Source: Bacteroidota bacterium (GTDB taxonomy: Bacteria; Bacteroidota; Bacteroidia; Chitinophagales; Chitinophagaceae). From it: DNA of 6,630 bases. The position numbers and the translations under genes are program-made. This document shows positions 1 to 6,575 of this stretch, piece by piece (the first letter of the stretch is position 1; each line of letters begins with the position of its first letter). The notes below the pieces were generated by a model. The model searched no databases. It had not been told where the DNA came from and worked only from the letters and a program-made list of their open reading frames with translations. The DNA is taken from contig JAEZAY010000131.1 in assembly GCA_023427575.1 (NCBI GenBank), positions 1 to 6,630 of the forward strand, read 5' to 3'.

Positions 1-1089
1 ATGTTTTTCTACCAGGTAACGTTCGTGTTCACTTTGCATGTCAATGCCCCATTTCACATCGTATTTGAACTTCTTTTTCTTTAAGGGCGGCGACTGCATT
101 AATATATCGATCGCTTCCGTATAGGTAATTCTTTCAAATTTATTGTTGATAACAAATTCCAACTTTTCAATCAAACCCCACTCGCTGCGTTGGTTCTGCG
201 GCAGCTTTGCTTCTTCTTTTTCCAGGCGCCTTGCCAGAAAGTCGAGGTCTTCCCGATTGTTTTCGATTGCATATTTAATAATATAGCGAATGAATTCTTC
301 GGCCAGATTCATATTGTCTTCCAGATCATTGAACGCCATTTCCGGTTCAATCATCCAGAATTCCGCCAGGTGGCGGGTAGTATTTGAATTTTCAGCACGG
401 AAAGTAGGGCCAAAAGTATAGATCTCACCAAAACCCATGGCCGCCAGTTCGCCTTCCAACTGTCCGCTAACCGTAAGATTGGTGGCTTTTCCGAAAAAAT
501 CTTCCTTAAAATTGATGGATCCATCCTCGTTTCGTGGGGGATTATCCAGGGGTAACGTGGTTACCCGGAACATTTCGCCCGCGCCCTCGGCATCACTGGC
601 CGTAATTACGGGCGTATGCATGTACAGAAACCCTCTTTCATGAAAAAAACGGTGGATGGCAAAAGCAAGTGAGTGCCGGATCCGGAAAATGGAACCAAAT
701 GTATTGGTGCGCAAACGCAGATGTGCTATTTCGCGCAGAAATTCAAGAGAATGCTCCTTGGGTTGAAGCGGGTATTTTTCCGCGTCGCTATCGCCCAGAA
801 TTTCAATATTTTCCGCTTTAACCTCCACATTCTGGCCCTTGCCGGGAGATGCGATCAGCAGCCCGGTTATTTTCAGCGAAGCGCCGGTAGTAATCCGTTT
901 TAATAACTGATCTTCCGCTGTTCCCAGTTCGACCACTACCTGCAAATTGCTATTGGTTGATCCGTCGTTCAGCGCAATAAACTGATTATTGCGAAACGTA
1001 CGCACCCAGCCCATAACCGTCACCTGCTGGTTCTTTGGTTCCTGCTTCAATAATTCGCTGATCTTAACCCGCTTGTTATACATAGACAT
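1..1089 (-). CDS. asnS: Asparaginyl-tRNA synthetase (partial, C-terminus beyond the left edge)
   Basis: Cytoplasmic class II aminoacyl-tRNA synthetase that charges tRNA(Asn) with asparagine using ATP. Reading the minus strand from ATG at 1089 gives 363 uninterrupted codons to base 1. Residues about 20-100 form the N-terminal OB-fold anticodon-binding domain ([20 protein letters not shown]). Class II motif 1 runs to Pro160 ([10 protein letters not shown]). Motif 2 lies around 229-250, with [17 protein letters not shown] containing the ATP-binding Arg231 and Glu233. The RAENSNT signature marks an Asn enzyme rather than an Asp enzyme. Motif 3 is absent only because the window ends; bacterial family members are about 460-480 residues, so roughly 100-115 are missing. 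The start may be ATG 1089 (MSMYNKR) or the second ATG at 1083. The gene is divergent from ldhA, with 118 bp between the starts. A promoter -7 box lies just upstream. Identity is secure from the motifs. Confidence 0.97.
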   Translation of the reverse strand, partial: MSMYNKRVKISELLKQEPKNQQVTVMGWVRTFRNNQFIALNDGSTNSNLQVVVELGTAEDQLLKRITTGASLKITGLLIASPGKGQNVEVKAENIEILGDSDAEKYPLQPKEHSLEFLREIAHLRLRTNTFGSIFRIRHSLAFAIHRFFHERGFLYMHTPVITASDAEGAGEMFRVTTLPLDNPPRNEDGSINFKEDFFGKATNLTVSGQLEGELAAMGFGEIYTFGPTFRAENSNTTRHLAEFWMIEPEMAFNDLEDNMNLAEEFIRYIIKYAIENNREDLDFLARRLEKEEAKLPQNQRSEWGLIEKLEFVINNKFERITYTEAIDILMQSPPLKKKKFKYDVKWGIDMQSEHERYLVEKH

Positions 1090-1106
1090 CTGGTTTGTGA
1101 ATGCCG

Positions 1107-1114
1107 CAAAGATA
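1107..1114 (-). promoter_or_regulatory. Putative -7 promoter element of asnS
   Basis: On the minus strand this reads TATCTTTG, a perfect fit to the Bacteroidota sigma(ABfr) -7 consensus TAnnTTTG. It would start transcription near 1098-1102 and leave a short leader of about 10 nt before ATG 1089, or slightly more if ATG 1083 is used. I found no convincing TTG -33 element at the usual distance, so the call rests on the -7 box and its position. Confidence 0.6.
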
Positions 1115-1207
1115 AATTCCAATTTCAGATTTTGATTTCTAGATTTTTTACCGCTGATTCACCACGCTTCCACTCGTATTTTATCCTGCTTTCCTAACTT
1201 CGGCCTT

Positions 1208-2197
1208 ATGAAACTGGCATTTTTCTCTGCAAAATCTTACGACCGTCAATATTTTGGCCGCCATAATACCGAACATCAGATCGTTTATTTTGATGCGAGG
1301 CTTAACAAACAAACTGTTTACCTGGCCCAGGGCTGTGAAGGCATTTGTGTATTTGTGAATGATAACCTGAACCGCGATGTGATCCGCGAGCTGGGCCAAA
1401 TGGGCATAAAATTGATTGTATTGCGATGCGCCGGCTTCAACAATGTAGATCTCGAAGCCGCTTCGGAATCGGGGATCCGCGTTGCAAGGGTACCAGCTTA
1501 TAGTCCCTACGCAGTGGCCGAACACGCGGTAGCGCTGATTCTTACCTTAAACCGTAAAACTCATAAAGCTTATAACCGGGTTCGTGAGGGAAATTTCTCG
1601 CTGGAAAAGCTCACCGGTTTCGACCTGAATGGGAAAACGGTGGGAGTGATCGGTACCGGGAAAATCGGACAGATATTCTGTAAAATCATGCTGGGTTTCG
1701 GTTGCCGCGTTCTGGCATTTGATATAATGGCTAATAAAGATCTGGAAGCGATGGGAGTTGAATACCTGCCCCTGATCAGGCTGCTTCCAAAAGCAGATAT
1801 TGTGGCTTTACACTGTCCGCTAACCGATCAAACCCATCATATCATAAATTCCCAAACCCTTAATATGATGAAGAAGGGAAGCATGCTGATCAATACCAGC
1901 CGCGGTGGCCTGATTGATACCGGGGCCGTGATTCATGCTTTAAAGACCGGCCATTTGGGTTATCTGGGAATTGATGTATACGAGCAGGAAGAAAAACTGT
2001 TTTTTACGGACCATTCCGAATCGCTGATCGATGACGAGGTTATTTTACGACTGATGAGCTTTCCTAACGTACTGGTAACATCGCACCAGGGTTTTTTTAC
2101 TGATGAGGCACTGACCCAATTTGCCACCGTAACGCTTAAAAACATCGGGGATTTTGAAGAAGGAAGGTCAAATCCGGAAACCCTGCTGGTGGGTTAG
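1208..2197 (+). CDS. ldhA: D-lactate dehydrogenase (NAD-dependent, fermentative type)
   Basis: Cytoplasmic member of the D-isomer-specific 2-hydroxyacid dehydrogenases. It reduces pyruvate to D-lactate with NADH and so regenerates NAD+ in fermentation or at low oxygen. The 329 residues equal the length of E. coli LdhA, and similarity in remembered family segments is continuous: RCAGFNNVDL at 73-82 in the substrate-binding part, the Rossmann dinucleotide motif GTGKIG at 149-154, LHCPLT at 201-206 and NTSRGG at 229-234. The catalytic trio appears intact: Arg232 (NTSRGG), Glu261 (DVYEQE) and His293 (TSHQ). Its 29- and 61-residue spacing matches Arg235/Glu264/His296 of lactobacillar D-LDH. ATG 1208 gives the N-terminus MKLAFFSAKSYD, which aligns with E. 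coli MKLAVYSTKQYD, so the start is well supported. It is divergent from asnS, and 130-139 bp separate it from feoB. A related 2-hydroxyacid substrate is possible, but the LdhA subfamily is the best fit. Confidence 0.93.
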   Translation: MKLAFFSAKSYDRQYFGRHNTEHQIVYFDARLNKQTVYLAQGCEGICVFVNDNLNRDVIRELGQMGIKLIVLRCAGFNNVDLEAASESGIRVARVPAYSPYAVAEHAVALILTLNRKTHKAYNRVREGNFSLEKLTGFDLNGKTVGVIGTGKIGQIFCKIMLGFGCRVLAFDIMANKDLEAMGVEYLPLIRLLPKADIVALHCPLTDQTHHIINSQTLNMMKKGSMLINTSRGGLIDTGAVIHALKTGHLGYLGIDVYEQEEKLFFTDHSESLIDDEVILRLMSFPNVLVTSHQGFFTDEALTQFATVTLKNIGDFEEGRSNPETLLVG

Positions 2198-2322
2198 ATC
2201 GAGGTTCATAAGGTCATACGGCCCTTAAAAGCCTGAATTTAGAGCTGTTCATCAGCCTCTGTTTAACGAAATCTTAATTACCCTTTTTCCCCAAATCGTA
2301 AATTTTAGATTTTGATAGTCTA

Positions 2323-2330
2323 TACTTTTG
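2323..2330 (+). promoter_or_regulatory. Putative -7 promoter element of feoB, touching its start codon region
   Basis: TACTTTTG matches the Bacteroidota -7 consensus TAnnTTTG exactly. Transcription would begin about 4-7 nt downstream, at roughly 2334-2337, which is at the GTG start codon proposed for feoB. No clear TTG -33 box lies about 19 nt upstream; the TTTTG at 2310-2314 is too close. The element overlaps the alternative TTG codon at 2328, which argues against that codon being the start. Confidence 0.5.
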
Positions 2331-2336
2331 CGCGTT

Positions 2337-4457
2337 GTGGCTCAAAATTCTATTCAAATAGCGTTAGTCGGTAACCCTAACTGCGGAAAAAGTTCGCTTT
2401 TTAACGCGTTAACGGGTCTGAATCAAAAGGTTGGGAATTTCCCGGGCGTAACGGTAGACAAAAAAACCGGCAATTCGGTTATTTCCGAACGGCTGCGATC
2501 CACGGTAATTGATTTGCCAGGTTCCTATAGCCTTTATCCCCGGCGTGAAGACGAATGGGTGGCATACCGGGTATTGATGGGCCAGGATCCATCCGTGGCT
2601 CCGGATATGGTAGTGCTGATAGCTGATGCCAGCAATCTGAAAAGAAATCTCTTATTTGCCTCCCAGATCATTGATCTGAAAATTCCAATGGTAATCGGAC
2701 TTACCATGCTGGATATAGCGCGTTCAAAAAATATCGAAATCGATATTCCGGAACTGGAACGCGAACTGGGAGTGCCGGTCATACCCATCAATCCCCGCCG
2801 AAACAAGGGAATCCGGGAACTTAAAAAAACCATTGATGCCGTTGCCCATAATATGCATCCGCCGGGGCGCGATTTTGTAAATAATGAATCTTTTGCTCCG
2901 GAAGCGATTGGTGGTGTAAAAAAACTGGTTCCCCATCTCAGTGATTACAAGGCCGTTCATTATCTGATCAATCACGAATCATTTGCAATTGACCAGGGAA
3001 CACAGGAAAAGATCGAGCAGCTGGAAGAACTGACCAATTTTAATCATACCAAAGTGCAGGCCGAGGAAATTCTGCAGCGGTATCAGCGGATTGAACATAT
3101 CCTAAAGCTGGCCGTTTCGCAGCCCACGGAATTGCAGAAAGCCAGGTTCACTGAAAAGCTGGATGATGTGCTGCTTCATCGGGTTTGGGGTTATGGAGTT
3201 CTGCTGCTGGTTTTATTTCTCATGTTCCAGAGTGTATTCTGGCTGGCGGAATATCCCATGATCGCCATTGAATGGTTTTTTGCCGAGGCCACCGATTTTT
3301 TCCGTTCTTTTTTACCCGAAGGCTGGTTAAGCGATCTTTTTATCAACGGGATACTGGCGGGTTTGGGGGGAATTCTGGTTTTCATTCCCCAGATCATGAT
3401 TCTTTTCGGTTTGATTACCATTCTGGAAGATACCGGCTATATGGCCCGGATCAGCTTTCTCTCCGATAAGCTGATGCGGAAAGTGGGGCTAAATGGCAAA
3501 AGCGTAATGCCCATGATCAGCGGCTTTGCCTGTGCGGTGCCGGCCATCATGAGTGCCCGGAGCATAGAAAATAAAAAAGAAAGATTACTTACGATCCTGG
3601 TTACGCCGCTGATGAGCTGCAGCGCGCGACTTCCTGTTTATACGGTTCTTATCAGCCTGGTGATCCCCAAAAAATTCGTTCTCGGGTTTTTTAACCTTCA
3701 TGGGCTTGTCATGATGGGATTATACCTGCTGGGGCTTGTTATGGCACTGCTTGTTTCGTATGTGGCCCGATGGTTTATCCGTAGCACTGAAAAAAGTTTT
3801 TTTATCCTTGAACTTCCTACCTACCGCTCGCCCCGGTGGAACAGTATTGTTCAGACCATGATCAGCAAGGCCAGAATTTTTGTGGTAGATGCCGGAAAAA
3901 TCATCATGATCATCAGCGTGATCTTATGGGCACTCAGTTCTTATGGCCCGGGAGATTCCATGCAACGCGTGGAAGATCAATATACCCAGGCGATTGCCGA
4001 ACAGCCCGGTAATGAAGACCAGCTCAATAAGGAGAAAGGCACCGCTCTCCTGCAAAATTCATTTGCAGGCAGGCTGGGCCAGTCGATGGAACCCTTTATC
4101 GAACCGCTGGGTTTCGACTGGAAAATCGGCATTGCCCTGATAACCTCATTTGCCGCGCGGGAAGTATTTGTGGGTACCATGGCTACTTTGTACAGTGTAG
4201 AAGAAGATGAGAGTGATAACAGCATGATGCTTCGCGAAAAAATGGCCCAGGCTACCAATAGCGAAGGCCAGAAAGTATATACACTTGCAACGGGATTGTC
4301 ACTGATGATATTCTACGTATTTGCCATGCAGTGTATGAGCACACTGGCGATAGTGAAACGAGAAACCAGAAGCTGGAAATGGCCGGTCATTCAATTCGTA
4401 TATATGACCGGACTGGCCTATGTTATGAGCTGGATCGTTTATGTTTTGTTTAGGTAA
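2337..4457 (+). CDS. feoB: Ferrous iron transport protein B (GTPase-coupled Fe2+ transporter)
   Basis: Inner-membrane Fe(II) importer with a cytosolic N-terminal G domain. Residues are numbered from the upstream in-frame TTG 2328 (709 aa); GTG 2337 gives 706 aa. G1 is GNPNCGKS at 15-22, G2 is Thr42 in NFPGVTVDKKTG, and G3 is DLPG at 62-65. The G4 position reads TMLD (126-129) instead of NxxD, and G5 near 155-161 (NPRRNKG) lacks the usual SA. A helical GDI-like region spans about 180-265. The membrane part begins near 285, with about eight hydrophobic segments. Gate motifs are LEDTGYMAR (366-374), GFACAVPAIM with Cys402, MSCSARLPVY with Cys431, and the C-terminal FAAREVFVGT and FAMQCMSTLA. Members are commonly about 650-800 residues. 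No FeoA domain is fused and none is encoded nearby. No ATG precedes the G1 motif, so the start must be non-ATG. An intrinsic terminator follows by about 20 bp. Confidence 0.95.
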   Translation: MAQNSIQIALVGNPNCGKSSLFNALTGLNQKVGNFPGVTVDKKTGNSVISERLRSTVIDLPGSYSLYPRREDEWVAYRVLMGQDPSVAPDMVVLIADASNLKRNLLFASQIIDLKIPMVIGLTMLDIARSKNIEIDIPELERELGVPVIPINPRRNKGIRELKKTIDAVAHNMHPPGRDFVNNESFAPEAIGGVKKLVPHLSDYKAVHYLINHESFAIDQGTQEKIEQLEELTNFNHTKVQAEEILQRYQRIEHILKLAVSQPTELQKARFTEKLDDVLLHRVWGYGVLLLVLFLMFQSVFWLAEYPMIAIEWFFAEATDFFRSFLPEGWLSDLFINGILAGLGGILVFIPQIMILFGLITILEDTGYMARISFLSDKLMRKVGLNGKSVMPMISGFACAVPAIMSARSIENKKERLLTILVTPLMSCSARLPVYTVLISLVIPKKFVLGFFNLHGLVMMGLYLLGLVMALLVSYVARWFIRSTEKSFFILELPTYRSPRWNSIVQTMISKARIFVVDAGKIIMIISVILWALSSYGPGDSMQRVEDQYTQAIAEQPGNEDQLNKEKGTALLQNSFAGRLGQSMEPFIEPLGFDWKIGIALITSFAAREVFVGTMATLYSVEEDESDNSMMLREKMAQATNSEGQKVYTLATGLSLMIFYVFAMQCMSTLAIVKRETRSWKWPVIQFVYMTGLAYVMSWIVYVLFR

Positions 4458-4476
4458 ACAAAAGCTGAAATAGTTG

Positions 4477-4504
4477 GAGGCCGGAGATTTTCCGGCCTTT
4501 TGCG
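4477..4504 (+). terminator. Rho-independent terminator after feoB
   Basis: GGCCGGA (4479-4485) and TCCGGCC (4491-4497) form a perfect 7-bp GC-rich stem around a 5-nt loop. An A-T pair (4478/4498) extends it, and then TTTT and a second T run after GCG. It lies about 20 bp past the feoB stop and separates feoB from the secreted-protein gene. Confidence 0.85.
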
Positions 4505-4601
4505 TTTTGGGATTTGCCCTGCCTGGATTTGCAGCCAGCCTGCCGATTATACAACAATCTCCTTCCGGTAACGTTAATTAGGCAGCACTAATCCGCTACC
4601 T

Positions 4602-5189
4602 ATGAAAAGGAATCTCCTTTTGAGCCTGCTATTGTTTTTAATGATGCAGAGCTTCGGCCAGATCCAGTGGACTGGCAATCAGAACGCCAGTTTTTTTATA
4701 AAAGAGCTGTCGGTTAATTCCCATTCCGGAAAAAGCTTCCGGTTTGAAATCGCGGTACACGCGCCCGGTTCTGAACTGCCGGCGGGAATCAACCTCGAAA
4801 TGGCGACCTACGAAAATCAACTGCTGGTAATAAAACCTTCCGTAACAGAAACCCGTCGCGAGCAGGACTGGGTGGTTTTTTCGTTATCGGGAAAAATTCC
4901 GAAGGCGGCCGATAAACTTTGCGCAATTGTATCAATCCATGAAGAAGGCTTGTTTTACTTTGACGATGTCAACTTTTATATTGAATCCGATTCGTTGCGC
5001 TGGAAACAGATAACAGTTAGCAATCCGTCTTTTGAAGAAGGAGATTACCGAGTTCCCGGTTATATAATCCGGAGCAATGATAATATCAGCGGTTACCAGC
5101 TATCAACCCACATTTTCAAGATTGGAACGCAGTCGCTGTTAGTGGAGAACAAAAAGTCCCGGCGAACTTTACAAGCCGGATCGCGATAG
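4602..5189 (+). CDS. Secreted protein with carbohydrate-binding-like (jelly-roll) domains, possibly C-terminally truncated
   Basis: I do not recognise a named family. The 195-residue product starts with a clear Sec signal peptide: KR at 2-3, a hydrophobic core LLLSLLLFLMM, and likely cleavage after SFG before Gln20. Residues about 22-130 look like a beta-rich carbohydrate-binding-like domain (SGKSFRFEIAVHAP, then DWVVFSLSGKIP, then FYFDDVNFYIE). From about 139 a second motif begins with NPSFEEG and runs to GTQSLLVENK. NPSFE followed by G..SL.VE is the usual opening of CBM-like modules found on secreted Bacteroidota enzymes. That second module stops early in a basic tail (SRRTLQAGSR), so the protein has no catalytic domain and looks cut short. 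The start ATG 4602 is fixed by the signal peptide. It lies 16 bp upstream of the esterase gene in the same direction, probably co-transcribed. The function is inferred only as substrate or surface binding. Confidence 0.7.
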   Translation: MKRNLLLSLLLFLMMQSFGQIQWTGNQNASFFIKELSVNSHSGKSFRFEIAVHAPGSELPAGINLEMATYENQLLVIKPSVTETRREQDWVVFSLSGKIPKAADKLCAIVSIHEEGLFYFDDVNFYIESDSLRWKQITVSNPSFEEGDYRVPGYIIRSNDNISGYQLSTHIFKIGTQSLLVENKKSRRTLQAGSR

Positions 5190-5205
5190 TATTCAACTGT
5201 TTTGT

Positions 5206-6138
5206 ATGAATATTTATTCATTGAGGCTGGCGCTGAAAACCCTGATCGTTTTTGCAGCATTCTTCGCCTGTAAAAAAAGCGGCAGGCCGGCAGAGGAATT
5301 GTACCGGATAGAAGGAGCCTTCAAGGTGAATGGATTGAACAGAACCTACCTGGTTCAACTTCCACCAAATTATTACAAATCAGATCAATTTTCCCTTGTA
5401 CTCGGATTTCATGGCGGCGGGGGCACGGGCAGGCAGTTCGAGTTCAGCAGCCGGCTCTCAGAAAAAGCAGCCAATGCCGGATTTATTGCGGTTTACCCGG
5501 ATGGCACCAGGGGCGATGGGCCCCTGCAGATTCAAACCTGGAATGCAGGCGCCTGTTGTGGTCAGTCGAGCGCTAAAAACATCGACGACGTACAATTTGT
5601 GAGCCAGTTGATCGACACCCTGATTTCAAAATATAAAATTGACCGCCGCAAGGTTTTTGCCACCGGGCATTCAAACGGCGGAATGTTAAGCTACCGTTTA
5701 GCCTGCGAATTATCGCATAAGATAGCGGCAATCGCGCCGAATGGTTCTACCATGGTGGTAAACCAGGCCTGCCGTCCGTCCCGCCCGGTACCCATCTTAC
5801 ACATGCACTCGGTGGGCGATGAACATGTTCCGTATGAAGGAGGCATTGGGAACGGAATCTCCGGAATTTATAATCCACCCCTGGACTCCGTTCTGAATGT
5901 ATGGGCTGCCAACAATTTTTGCAATCCTGTTGCTGTGACTGAAAACAGACCCATGTATAAAATCACAGAATGGAAAGACTGTCGGAATAATGTATCAATG
6001 AAATATTATCTGACCCTCGATGGAGGTCATGCCTGGCCGGGGGGTTTAAGAGGAAGTTCTGGTGGTGATGAGCCTTCCAGCTCAATTAATGCAAACGATC
6101 TGCTTTGGGAGTTTTTTTCGCAGCATAGTCTACCCTGA
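5206..6138 (+). CDS. Lipoprotein esterase of the PHB depolymerase / feruloyl esterase group
   Basis: Alpha/beta-hydrolase of the LpqC/poly(3-hydroxybutyrate)-depolymerase-like esterases (COG3509 type, related to CE1), 310 residues. The N-terminus has a hydrophobic segment (ALKTLIVFAAFFAC) ending at Cys22, a weak but plausible lipobox, so I expect a lipid-anchored envelope protein. Residues after Cys22 (KKSG) lack the acidic surface-export signal known from Bacteroides and Capnocytophaga, which suggests a periplasm-facing location. HGGGG at 69-73 is the oxyanion region and WNAGACCG (112-119) is typical of the group. The catalytic triad is Ser156 in GHSNGG, Asp205 in SVGDEHVPYEGG and His275 in DGGHAWPGG. 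Cys117/118, 189, 239 and 259 could form disulfides. It would hydrolyse ester bonds, perhaps acyl or feruloyl groups on polysaccharides; the sequence does not settle the substrate. It follows the secreted binding-like gene by 16 bp. ATG 5206 is chosen because it starts the signal peptide. Confidence 0.9.
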   Translation: MNIYSLRLALKTLIVFAAFFACKKSGRPAEELYRIEGAFKVNGLNRTYLVQLPPNYYKSDQFSLVLGFHGGGGTGRQFEFSSRLSEKAANAGFIAVYPDGTRGDGPLQIQTWNAGACCGQSSAKNIDDVQFVSQLIDTLISKYKIDRRKVFATGHSNGGMLSYRLACELSHKIAAIAPNGSTMVVNQACRPSRPVPILHMHSVGDEHVPYEGGIGNGISGIYNPPLDSVLNVWAANNFCNPVAVTENRPMYKITEWKDCRNNVSMKYYLTLDGGHAWPGGLRGSSGGDEPSSSINANDLLWEFFSQHSLP

Positions 6139-6205
6139 TAAACCCATCCTGTAAGACAAGGGCAATCAAAAAGCATAAAATTGGAAATCCTGGTTTGGAA
6201 TTTAT

Positions 6206-6270
6206 TGGTGTCCGGGTAAGATATATTCCCCGGGCCTCGGGAAAAATCCGTTCAAAAAATTGAAACGACG
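6206..6270 (+). repeat. Repeat head, copy A
   Basis: A 65-nt sequence beginning TGGTGTCCGGGTAAG and ending TTGAAACGACG. It aligns with copy B over its whole length with six substitutions and two single-base gaps. It keeps two small hairpins: CCGGG (6212-6216) with CCCGG (6229-6233), and a shortened CGTT/AACG stem in its second half. Confidence 0.85.
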
Positions 6271-6277
6271 CAGTGAT

Positions 6278-6333
6278 AATGTGCCAATGTGCTAATCTGG
6301 AAATGTGATAATTTGATAATGTGATAATCAGTG
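6278..6333 (+). repeat. 8-nt periodic tail following copy A
   Basis: Seven consecutive 8-nt units in exact register: AATGTGCC, AATGTGCT, AATCTGGA, AATGTGAT, AATTTGAT, AATGTGAT, and a degenerate AATCAGTG that overlaps the start of copy B. The consensus is AATKTGNN. Confidence 0.85.
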
Positions 6334-6399
6334 GTGTCCGGGTAAAATGTATTCCCCCGGGCCTCGGAAGAAATCCGTTAAGAAAATTGAAACGGACGG
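6332..6399 (+). repeat. Repeat head, copy B
   Basis: A 68-nt head in the same orientation as copy A, 126 nt further on. It contains two hairpins: CCGGG (6338-6342) with CCCGG (6356-6360), and TCCGTT with AACGGA around an 11-nt A-rich loop. From 6345 onward it is identical to the reverse complement of copy C. Confidence 0.9.
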
Positions 6400-6406
6400 C
6401 AATGCG

Positions 6407-6470
6407 AATGTGCAAATGTGCCAATGTGCTAATGTGATAATTTGGTAATTTGTTAATTTGATAATGCGCG
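6407..6470 (+). repeat. 8-nt periodic tail following copy B
   Basis: Eight consecutive 8-nt units: AATGTGCA, AATGTGCC, AATGTGCT, AATGTGAT, AATTTGGT, AATTTGTT, AATTTGAT, AATGCGCG. The first six positions are nearly fixed as AATKTG and the last two vary freely. An irregular 6-nt unit, AATGCG, precedes them at 6401. Confidence 0.88.
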
Positions 6471-6575
6471 GATTTGCAAAATGAAACGTACGGGTAAAAT
6501 AAAACACGTCACAGCTAAAGAATATAACTGTCCGGATTTGAATTTGCACATCAGCACATTTGCACATTCGCATTG

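Noticed and set aside
1127..1136. AGATTTTGAT shared by the asnS-ldhA intergenic region and the feoB upstream region (2307-2316) as a common operator
   Set aside because: It is a 10-nt A/T-rich match without dyad symmetry, and chance similarity in A/T-rich intergenic DNA is likely.
1195..1202. TAACTTCG as an ldhA -7 promoter box
   Set aside because: It has one mismatch to TAnnTTTG, lies only 5 nt before ATG 1208 and has no -33 partner. The ldhA promoter remains unidentified.
2241..2260. Hairpin AGAGCTG/CAGCCTCT as an ldhA terminator
   Set aside because: The stem is short, interrupted by a bulged C and followed by only three T residues. It is too weak to call.
2328..2330. TTG 2328 as the feoB start codon
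   Set aside because: It lies inside the proposed -7 promoter box (2323-2330), upstream of the expected transcription start. GTG 2337 is the more plausible start, although TTG cannot be excluded if another promoter lies upstream.
2534..2975. Minus-strand open frames opposite feoB and other genes
   Set aside because: They lie wholly within strongly supported coding sequence, show no family motifs and are antisense shadows.
5143..5205. N-terminal extension of the esterase into the upstream open frame
   Set aside because: The extension would bury the hydrophobic signal and Cys22 lipobox inside the protein, and there is no ATG before 5206 in that open stretch.
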